Of a DNA stretch of 11,651 nt, positions 5,458 through 11,651 are shown piece after piece. The position numbers were made by a program, and so were the translations under genes. Under the pieces are notes generated by a model. That model saw only the letters and a program-made list of their open reading frames with translations. It was not told the origin of the DNA and made no database searches. How positions within the stretch are numbered: position 1 is the stretch's first letter; each line of letters starts with the position of its first letter. Source of the stretch: Thermoplasmata archaeon (GTDB lineage: Archaea; Thermoplasmatota; Thermoplasmata; Halarchaeoplasmatales; Halarchaeoplasmataceae); the NCBI GenBank assembly GCA_019594025.1, contig JAFDUB010000050.1, positions 1 to 11,651 on the forward strand, in the 5' to 3' direction.

Positions 5458-5848
5458 GTATGTGGTCGAAGACACGGAAAATATCGATGCCCACACCGAC
5501 TTACTTTACCGGCATTTGAAGGTGTACATATCTAAAGAAGAGCTTACTAGAGATATATTATTTTGTTTCGAAAACGGTAGGGCCGTGGGAGCTTACGTCG
5601 ATGATGTGTTGATCGGATCGGTTGTCGGTGTTTACACACCTTTTTTCGAAAAATTCCACGTAGCACATCTTGCAGTAGAACCAGAGTATCGTAGAGAAGG
5701 GATCGGTCGAGAATTGATGGAACGGATAGTTCCCGAAGGAGCCGATATTTCCGTACACCTTAACCAGGAAAATCCCAAAACACTGAGATTTTACGAAAAG
5801 CTCGGATTTACAAAGACACACCTAAGGTTTCAGAAATTCGAGGAATAA
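5450..5848 (+). CDS. GNAT family N-acetyltransferase
   Basis: A compact 132-residue acetyl-CoA-dependent acyltransferase. The acetyl-CoA pyrophosphate loop is visible as VEPEYRREGIGREL (76-89, with R81, G84 and G86 in the RxxGxG pattern), preceded by the beta-4 strand HVAHLAV (70-76). The terminal NPKTLRFYEKLGF (108-120) is the usual GNAT motif B, whose tyrosine is typically the general acid. Length is normal for a single-domain GNAT. The start overlaps the DUF1611 gene end by eight bases; GAGGAAAG lies upstream as a purine-rich binding site. This is the last operon gene, ending 15 bases before the convergent PPDK stop. It probably acetylates a small molecule or peptide amine connected with the two upstream enzymes. 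RimI-like protein acetylation cannot be ruled out. Confidence 0.85.
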   Translation: MIRYVVEDTENIDAHTDLLYRHLKVYISKEELTRDILFCFENGRAVGAYVDDVLIGSVVGVYTPFFEKFHVAHLAVEPEYRREGIGRELMERIVPEGADISVHLNQENPKTLRFYEKLGFTKTHLRFQKFEE

Positions 5849-5863
5849 TGATTTTAGCTCTCT

Positions 5864-8467
5864 TTATTGAGATTCGATTACGGCTTGAGCGGCAGCTATC
5901 CTGGCAATAGGAACCCTGTAAGGTGAACAGCTTACGTAATCCAAACCGGCACGATATGAGAATTTGACGGAGGAAGATTCACCACCATGTTCACCACATA
6001 TACCTATACTCATATTCGGATTCGCCGTTCTGCCTTTCTTTACAGCCATCTCCACCAAAGGGCCTACACCTTTTTGATCCAGTACCTGAAATGGATCGTC
6101 CGATAGTACACCTTGTTTTAAATATCCAGGAACAAAGGTGCCAACATCGTCCCTGCTGAAACCGAGTGTCATCTGTGTAAGGTCGTTCGTACCGAAGGAG
6201 AAAAATTCTGCTACAGTGGCGATTTCGTCTGCGGTTATAGCTGCCCGGGGTATCTCGATCATGGTTCCTAGTTTGTAATCGATACTGTTTCCATTCTCCT
6301 TGAATACCTCTTCAGCAACCGGTAGAACTACTTTTTCCTTTATCGATGATAATTCCTTAACATTACCCACTAGTGGAACCATTATGCGTGGGAGAACATC
6401 ATATCCCGCATTGGATGTTTCCACCGCAGCCTCAAGTATCGCCCGGACCTGCATTCGGTATATGGAGGGATATGAGATACCCAAACGACATCCTCTATGA
6501 CCTAACATGGGATTGGCTTCCTCTAAACGTTTTACACGCTCAGAGATCTCTTCCACGGGAATACCTAGTTTATTTGCTAGACTCTTTTGAGATTCTTTAT
6601 CATTAGGGACGAACTCATGCAAGGGCGGATCTAACAGTCGAATTATGATAGGATGCCCGTCCATCACTTCGAACATTTCCTTGAAATCTTTCTTTTGCAT
6701 TGGCATCAGCTTGGCAAGGGCTTTCTCTCGATCTTCTTCCTTCTCAGCTATTATCATCTCCTGAACGGTGTCCAATCTTTCAGGATCAAAGAACATGTGT
6801 TCCGTACGGCAAAGACCGATGCCTTCCGCACCAAATTCCAGGGCTTTTCTAGCGTCGTTGGGATTATCTGCGTTTGCCCATACGCCCATCTGTCGTATAT
6901 CGTCGGCCCACAAGAGTAGTTCTTGGAATTCGGTACTGAACTCAGGCTCGATCAGCGGTGCTTCGCCCAGGATGATGTCTCCGGTGGTTCCGTTGATGGT
7001 GATCATATCTCCTTTTTTAACCACTACGTTTCCAGCAGAAAACTGTTCCCTTCCCATGTCTATTAAAAGTTCTTCGGCACCAACGATGCAGGGTTGACCC
7101 ATTCCTCTTGCCACCACCGCTGCATGTGAAGTCATCCCGCCTCTGCTCGTCAGAACGCCTTGGGCGGCGGCCATGCCGTGGATGTCTTCCGGTGTAGTTT
7201 CTCTGCGTACTAGTATAACGTTCTCGCCGTCATTTCCCCTTTCAGCTGCTTCGTCCGTATCGAAATATACCTTTCCACAGGCCGCACCCGGGGATGCATT
7301 GAGCCCTTTTGCTATCTTTTCTACATCTACTTCGGGGTCCACTTGTTTATGGAGAAGTTTTTCTATCTGTTCGCCGGTTATCCTGGTCAATGCGATTTCC
7401 TTCGTTATCAAGTTCTCATTTGCCATATCATATGCGATCTTGACCGCGGCGTTCGGTGTTCTTTTTCCGTCTCTAGTCTGCAAAATGAATAATCTACCGT
7501 CCTCTATGGTGAATTCCAGATCCTGCATTTCACGGTATTCCTTTTCTAATATCTTACACACGTAATTGAGTTGAGAGTGAATCTCAGGTAATATCTCCTT
7601 TAACTCTTCTAATTGCATCGGTGTTCTAATACCGGCAACAACGTCTTCGCCCTGGGCGTTCATAAGGAATTCGCCGTACATCTTATTTTCACCCGTTGCC
7701 GGATCTCTTGTAAAGGCCACTCCGCTACCAGAATTATCTCCGGTGTTACCGAAAACCATCGACTGGACGTTTACCGCCGTTCCCATATCATGGGGCAGCC
7801 CATTAATTTCCCTGTAAGTCACCGCTCGTTTATTGTTCCATGACGCAAAAACGGCTTTGGTCGCTTCCATGAGCTGCTGCCATGGATCCGATGGTATATC
7901 CTCCACCAGTTCCATGTATTTTTTGCATACTTCCTTCATCCCCTCTACGTCAAGTTCTACATCCTTTTCGACTCCTTTTTGTTCCTTTACCTCGTCCATC
8001 TTTTCTTCGAATCTTTCGTGGGGGATTCCACGAACAACTTCTCCGAACATGTTGATGAACCGTCGATAGCTATCGTATGCGAAGCGCTCGTCTGTAAGTT
8101 TTATGAGACCTTGAAGTGTGTCCTGGTTAAGACCTAGATTTAAGATGGTGTCCATCATACCGGGCATGGAAAACGCCGCACCGGAACGAACAGATACGAG
8201 AAGTGGATTTTCCGGATCGCCGAATTTTTTACTCGTTTGTTCCTCCAAGTCATCCATCTTTTCACGCATCTGGCCGTCTATCTCGGATGGCATACTTTCC
8301 TCTTCGAGATACTTCAAGCACGCTTCCGTGGTAACCGTAAAACCAGGGGGAACTTCCAGGCCGATGGATGTCATCTGTGCTAGATTGGCACCCTTTCCAC
8401 CCAGCAATTTCTTCATGTCTTTGCTACCTTCTTTGAATGAATACACATACTTAGTCATAGTGAACAT
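5864..8467 (-). CDS. ppdK: Pyruvate, phosphate dikinase
   Basis: PPDK reversibly converts pyruvate, ATP and phosphate to phosphoenolpyruvate, AMP and pyrophosphate, linking glycolysis and gluconeogenesis in many archaea. The 867 residues match the normal length (about 870-880). The N-terminal ATP-grasp region includes LLGGKGANLAQM (21-32), SVRSGAAFSMPGMMDT (92-107) and SGSGVAFTRDP (246-256). The swivelling domain carries the phosphorylated histidine H448 in GGMTSHAAVVARGMG (443-457). The C-terminal TIM barrel carries GLCRTEHMFF (551-560), FGTNDLTQ (758-765) and catalytic C824 in GICGEHGGE (822-830). All key residues are intact. Two starts are possible: ATG at 8467, nearly on the predicted transcription start, and ATG at 8458 (MTKYVYSF), which matches the usual family N-terminus better. 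The gene converges with the GNAT gene and follows dnaG on the same strand with its own promoter. Confidence 0.97.
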   Translation of the reverse strand: MFTMTKYVYSFKEGSKDMKKLLGGKGANLAQMTSIGLEVPPGFTVTTEACLKYLEEESMPSEIDGQMREKMDDLEEQTSKKFGDPENPLLVSVRSGAAFSMPGMMDTILNLGLNQDTLQGLIKLTDERFAYDSYRRFINMFGEVVRGIPHERFEEKMDEVKEQKGVEKDVELDVEGMKEVCKKYMELVEDIPSDPWQQLMEATKAVFASWNNKRAVTYREINGLPHDMGTAVNVQSMVFGNTGDNSGSGVAFTRDPATGENKMYGEFLMNAQGEDVVAGIRTPMQLEELKEILPEIHSQLNYVCKILEKEYREMQDLEFTIEDGRLFILQTRDGKRTPNAAVKIAYDMANENLITKEIALTRITGEQIEKLLHKQVDPEVDVEKIAKGLNASPGAACGKVYFDTDEAAERGNDGENVILVRRETTPEDIHGMAAAQGVLTSRGGMTSHAAVVARGMGQPCIVGAEELLIDMGREQFSAGNVVVKKGDMITINGTTGDIILGEAPLIEPEFSTEFQELLLWADDIRQMGVWANADNPNDARKALEFGAEGIGLCRTEHMFFDPERLDTVQEMIIAEKEEDREKALAKLMPMQKKDFKEMFEVMDGHPIIIRLLDPPLHEFVPNDKESQKSLANKLGIPVEEISERVKRLEEANPMLGHRGCRLGISYPSIYRMQVRAILEAAVETSNAGYDVLPRIMVPLVGNVKELSSIKEKVVLPVAEEVFKENGNSIDYKLGTMIEIPRAAITADEIATVAEFFSFGTNDLTQMTLGFSRDDVGTFVPGYLKQGVLSDDPFQVLDQKGVGPLVEMAVKKGRTANPNMSIGICGEHGGESSSVKFSYRAGLDYVSCSPYRVPIARIAAAQAVIESQ

Positions 8468-8485
8468 ACTGGGAGTTAAAGACTA

Positions 8486-8498
8486 GGTATAAAAAAAT
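8486..8498 (-). promoter_or_regulatory. TATA box for ppdK
   Basis: On the minus strand a T-run is followed by TATACC, a box A whose centre lies about 25 bases before the ATG at 8467. The predicted transcription start therefore coincides with the first ATG, giving a leaderless message or, if ATG 8458 is used, a nine-base leader. No ribosome binding site is visible. Confidence 0.55.
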
Positions 8499-8503
8499 TC
8501 TCA

Positions 8504-8520
8504 TGAAAAAAGAAAAAAAT
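8504..8520 (-). terminator. T-rich terminator after dnaG
   Basis: On the minus strand, shortly after the dnaG stop, two T-runs (seven and six T separated by a C) occur. This matches archaeal intrinsic termination and sits just upstream of the ppdK TATA box, separating the two transcripts. Confidence 0.5.
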
Positions 8521-8533
8521 AAGAAAGGGGTTT

Positions 8534-9745
8534 TTACTTGATGTCGTCCCACGAGAGGAGCTCGATAGAAGTTGGGAGTTTCGGTATGTTGCTTACTTTT
8601 CGTGCGATCAGTTTTTTAACTCCCGCATCGACGGCTACGTCTACTAACCGCTGAGTTATTATTCCGTCGAATATCACTTTATCGGCCTTGTGTTTACCGT
8701 CACTTAGAGTGTCAGTGAGTTCTCTAGTTTTTACCTGTGTTAATTCCTTATCGTTGTTATCTAGGATAACAGCTTTTTTCTTGCCCTTGATGCCCTGCAA
8801 AATGTCTGAGTATTTCGATGTTTTTGGGGCTGGAGTCGCCGGTTTAGGTTCCTTCTTTTCTTCTCGTGGCTTATGCTGCTCTTTTTGTTTATGACCGGGT
8901 AGTTTACCTATGTCTATGTCATACATTTCGACATACTGGTCGAAAGGTATTTTGCTCCTAAGCGATTTCATTATCTGTTTCTGAGTCATCTCTTCGACTT
9001 CGGTGTTGCTCGGTGCTTTTGCTACATAGTCTATTTCTGCGGTTTCTAAAAGCTCTTTTAGTATGAGAGAACCACCTCTATCTCCGTCTACGAAAACAGT
9101 AGTCACACGTTCTCTGGAAAGATTCTTTATGCCTTCCGGTATGTCCGTACCTTCAACTGCGATGGCGTTTTTGATGCCGTACTTTAGTAAGTTGAGAACG
9201 TCGGATCTACCTTCAACTATTATGATCGAGTCCGATCCTTTAACGTTGGGTCCGGCAGGTAATTTACCAGAACCAAAATCGGTGATCTCTTCCATTTGAA
9301 CTTCTGCTCTTACTGATTCAGACAGATTGCTCATGGGTACGCTCCCCTCTTGGAGAACCCCGGAAAGCAATTCTTTGGCTCTTTCAACGATGTGTTTTCT
9401 CTTAGATTCCCTAACATCTCTGATCTCATCTACTGTTATCTCTGCACGGCAGGGTCCTACTCGATCGATCGTTTCCAATGCTGCGGCAAGGATCGATGTT
9501 TCCACTAGATCTAAGCTTGAAGGTATGATCACAGTTCCATTAGACCTTCCTTTGGAAGAACTAACTTCTACTTCTATACGGCCCATTCGACCGCTTTTCT
9601 GTAGATCTCTGAGGTCAAGTTCATCTCCTAATAAACCCTCGGTCTGTCCGAAGATCGCTCCCACCACATCTGGTTTTTCAACTACACCGTTAGCTTTAAG
9701 CTTCGTTTTTATCAAGTATTTCGTCGTACTTGGGTCGATATCCAT
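8534..9745 (-). CDS. dnaG: DNA primase-like protein DnaG, archaeal type
   Basis: The archaeal DnaG homologue, 403 residues, is typical in length. The N-terminal archaeal domain (about 1-165) begins MDIDPSTTKYLIKTKLKANGVVEKPDVVGAIFGQTEGLLG-type sequence that is nearly diagnostic. The Toprim domain follows, with E178 in IIIVEGRSDV (174-183) and the D220-G-D222 pair in VFVDGDRGG (217-225), the metal-binding acidic residues. A charged, proline-containing linker (about 283-310) leads to a C-terminal region ending near SWDDIK. In Sulfolobus the protein is a core exosome subunit that binds poly(A), and primase activity has also been reported, so its main role may be RNA degradation rather than replication. 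The start is supported by GAGGTG ending 9 bases before the ATG and by a TATA box farther upstream. Confidence 0.96.
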   Translation of the reverse strand: MDIDPSTTKYLIKTKLKANGVVEKPDVVGAIFGQTEGLLGDELDLRDLQKSGRMGRIEVEVSSSKGRSNGTVIIPSSLDLVETSILAAALETIDRVGPCRAEITVDEIRDVRESKRKHIVERAKELLSGVLQEGSVPMSNLSESVRAEVQMEEITDFGSGKLPAGPNVKGSDSIIIVEGRSDVLNLLKYGIKNAIAVEGTDIPEGIKNLSRERVTTVFVDGDRGGSLILKELLETAEIDYVAKAPSNTEVEEMTQKQIMKSLRSKIPFDQYVEMYDIDIGKLPGHKQKEQHKPREEKKEPKPATPAPKTSKYSDILQGIKGKKKAVILDNNDKELTQVKTRELTDTLSDGKHKADKVIFDGIITQRLVDVAVDAGVKKLIARKVSNIPKLPTSIELLSWDDIK

Positions 9746-9790
9746 TTTATGACACCTCTTGTTATATTATGAAAACAGTTGGTTATTTCC

Positions 9791-9800
9791 CTTTATAACC
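9791..9800 (-). promoter_or_regulatory. TATA box for dnaG
   Basis: The minus-strand sequence GGTTATAAAG is a box A about 50 bases before the dnaG ATG. Transcription would begin near 9771, giving a leader of about 25 bases that contains the GAGGTG ribosome binding site. The rest of the 9746-9954 spacer shows no gene or clear repeat. Confidence 0.55.
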
Positions 9801-9954
9801 TCTGTGCGTTTTACTCGACTTGCGCATGGGTTTGATATCGATTAGCGTGATAGGGTGATTTCCTTGAAACTATCAATCTGAATCTAACAATACCTTAAGG
9901 ATTCCAACTGATTTCACTTTAAATAGGAAAGGTCGGGGTATTTATATGTTGTGG

Positions 9955-11651
9955 TTAAAAAAGTAAAAAGCCCAATGAAAAGAAAAACAATTGTATTCCA
10001 CATCCGAGCCAGATGATGCGCTCTGTGTTCAATATTTTATACCATATGATGGTGGCTATTACGATACTACAGAACAATAACATAGCGCCTAGAGTATTGA
10101 AGTATAAGAGGGGGAAGGATAAAAGTAAAGCCGTTATACCCATGAGTATATATTGGTTTAATTCGTGATATTCAATTGTTAACCTAGAAACAAACCAGAG
10201 ACTTAATATTACCCACAAAAAAATGGATAAAATCGGTAGAGTTATAGGGGGCATTCTATAAACAACCTCTCTTGTAAAATGAACTTCTGCTTCCCCCACG
10301 TAAATTATACTCGAATGCCATGAATCGGGTGAATAAAAGCCTATTAGAAAAGAGAGGATTCCGAAAAAGGCTAATTCTATTTTCCGTATATTCTTATATA
10401 TTGATTCTGAATAGATAATTTTAGCTGAAAGTAACCACAAGATGGTGATAGCTAAAGGGATATACCCCAGAATATAAGAAAAAAATAGAGCGGTTAATGC
10501 GAAAGATAGAGAAAGTTGAACGTAATGGTATTTATTGAATAATGATCCATCTGATTTTTCATCCACCTTATAAAATGACAATTGTTTCACCATCTGATTG
10601 AAGAAGAACAATAGAATCGTAATTATCAAGCATAGGAATAGATATGGTAAATGAAGGAAATAGCTAGGATCGATGGCAAAGCCTTTTGAAAAGTCAGGGT
10701 CGATTGTGTGGACGGACATCATCCCGACAAATGCTGTGAGAGAAAGAAGTATTGTTTGACCTTTGGGCAATATTTTAGATATTTCAGATATTTTTTTTGG
10801 TACGCTTAATCGGAGTATGATAAATGTGCTTATAATTGATAAGATAATGAAAAATGATGAAAATATCAAACGTGTTTGATTGATAATCAAATTATCGGGT
10901 AGGCCCAATATGCCCGAGTTTACAGGGGGAAAGACATCGACCATTTCGTAATGCTCCATGAAGAATAGATAATATCTAGAATAAAATGGTACGCGAAAGT
11001 AATTTAAAATCAAAAAATGGTCTGGTTTTCTATTCAAAAAGAAAGTGAAGGAACCTATAAACCACACCAATAGAAATATACCGAAATAAGTGCCTATTAC
11101 CTGCCCACATTTTCTTAAAATGATTTGGAATGATGTTCTTCCGCCTAAAAATTTTTTCAACGTGTCTATTATATTTATTTTTAATGCTACATAAACTGCT
11201 GAGCCAAGCATCAACGAAAGGAACATTACACCTTGGCCCCCGCTTCCGACATTTAAAATAAAGGCAGGATTCCATCCGTGTAATAACGTAGGCAATATTT
11301 CGCTTACTTCAAGATAGTCGTATCTCACTCCTAACTCTACGCCTACGTCTCTAAAAATAAAGTAATCCACTATCGGAGGTAATAAAAGTAGACCATAACC
11401 AAAAAGAAAAACATTCATTATTTTTTTGGGAGATGTTTTTATAATTAAGTAGATAACTAATGTGCCCATCAATAGTTGCGGATAAGATAATATGACGTGT
11501 TGAAAAAACAGATGTTTTCCATATCCATAGTAAGAGCCGACTAACGCTTCCACAAGTGTATATAGACCGTATTGATCTATTATATTCGCTCCTACGTTCC
11601 TTATGCTCAAGATTTCTCCAGTATTGTTCATTCTTACCAAAACGATGTCCG
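9955..11651 (-). CDS. Polytopic membrane protein of unknown function (5' partial)
   Basis: An integral membrane protein I do not recognise. The minus-strand frame stays open through the window edge (reading ...DIVLVRMNNTGEIL), so the true start lies outside and the TTG at 11640 or ATG at 11631 should not be taken as the start. Numbering from TTG 11640, about 13-14 hydrophobic segments are visible, near 52-67, 74-94, 137-156, 179-201, 259-277, 296-310, 332-348, 375-405 (two), 422-437, 466-485, 496-512, 515-534 and 542-561. A long extra-membrane loop (about 203-256) contains RKPDHF and a proline-rich stretch. No transporter, prenyltransferase (NDxxD) or glycosyltransferase motif is evident. The gene is much AT-richer than its neighbours: sampled 60-base lines gave about 18-38% GC against about 40-48% elsewhere. 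This suggests recent acquisition, perhaps with surface-polysaccharide genes outside the window. Confidence 0.75.
   Translation of the reverse strand, partial: DIVLVRMNNTGEILSIRNVGANIIDQYGLYTLVEALVGSYYGYGKHLFFQHVILSYPQLLMGTLVIYLIIKTSPKKIMNVFLFGYGLLLLPPIVDYFIFRDVGVELGVRYDYLEVSEILPTLLHGWNPAFILNVGSGGQGVMFLSLMLGSAVYVALKINIIDTLKKFLGGRTSFQIILRKCGQVIGTYFGIFLLVWFIGSFTFFLNRKPDHFLILNYFRVPFYSRYYLFFMEHYEMVDVFPPVNSGILGLPDNLIINQTRLIFSSFFIILSIISTFIILRLSVPKKISEISKILPKGQTILLSLTAFVGMMSVHTIDPDFSKGFAIDPSYFLHLPYLFLCLIITILLFFFNQMVKQLSFYKVDEKSDGSLFNKYHYVQLSLSFALTALFFSYILGYIPLAITILWLLSAKIIYSESIYKNIRKIELAFFGILSFLIGFYSPDSWHSSIIYVGEAEVHFTREVVYRMPPITLPILSIFLWVILSLWFVSRLTIEYHELNQYILMGITALLLSFPLLYFNTLGAMLLFCSIVIATIIWYKILNTERIIWLGCGIQLFFFSLGFLLF

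Noticed and set aside
5864..9745. Long plus-strand open frames opposite ppdK and dnaG
   Set aside because: They lie wholly antisense to well-conserved genes, are Ser/Thr/Phe-rich as expected for shadow frames, and lack start signals.
9785..9829. Short minus-strand frame encoding MRKSSKTHRGYKGK, a basic peptide resembling ribosomal-protein tails
   Set aside because: Only 14 residues, no ribosome binding site, and it overlaps the dnaG promoter TATA box; no homologue can be named, so it was not annotated.
9830..9945. Possible C/D box guide RNA or promoter-like TTTATATG in the spacer between dnaG and the membrane gene
   Set aside because: CTGA occurs but no good RTGATGA box at proper spacing, and the TATA-like string has no gene to serve in either direction.

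Overview
The window is archaeal. The evidence is an archaeal-type S-adenosylmethionine synthetase, an archaeal DnaG-type primase with a Toprim domain, a tRNA-Lys gene with a canonical bulge-helix-bulge intron and no encoded CCA, TATA-box promoters, and GGTG-type ribosome binding sites. The gene mix fits a euryarchaeal-like lineage (Thermoplasmatota or a relative are possible), but I cannot fix the group from sequence alone. Genes are closely packed and most of the window has moderate GC. The exception is the last gene, which is clearly AT-richer.

Layout. (1) 1-495 (+): the C-terminal part of S-adenosylmethionine synthetase. (2) 492-2287 (-): a two-gene unit, a catalytic-domain-only Xer-type tyrosine recombinase followed by an M20 metallopeptidase; the latter's stop codon overlaps that of the synthetase. 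(3) 2335-2495: back-to-back promoters, one for the recombinase (-) and one for an intron-containing tRNA-Lys(CTT) (+). (4) 2496-2902: a gene-free stretch. Its first ~320 bases are an almost unbroken chain of perfect or near-perfect hairpins, including two 61-base-offset repeat units and alternating GAAC/GACT linkers; its last part is a promoter. (5) 2903-3364 (+): a small two-helix membrane protein with a Gln/Pro-rich linker and a C-terminal zinc ribbon. (6) 3450-5848 (+): a three-gene overlapping operon of a threonine-synthase-like PLP enzyme, a DUF1611 P-loop protein and a GNAT acetyltransferase. (7) 5864-8467 (-): pyruvate, phosphate dikinase, apparently leaderless. (8) 8534-9745 (-): DnaG. 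(9) 9955-11651 (-): an AT-rich polytopic membrane protein of unknown function, cut by the window edge.

How the genes relate. Most are housekeeping or central metabolism: SAM synthesis, C3 carbon metabolism through PPDK, RNA processing or priming through DnaG, and peptide turnover. The most interesting parts are the hairpin chain beside the tRNA, a candidate unannotated structured RNA or miniature element, and the PLP enzyme-DUF1611-GNAT operon. The operon looks like an amino-acid modification pathway: DUF1611 proteins include the D-glutamate N-acetyltransferase DgcN, but no enolase-type partner racemase is present here.
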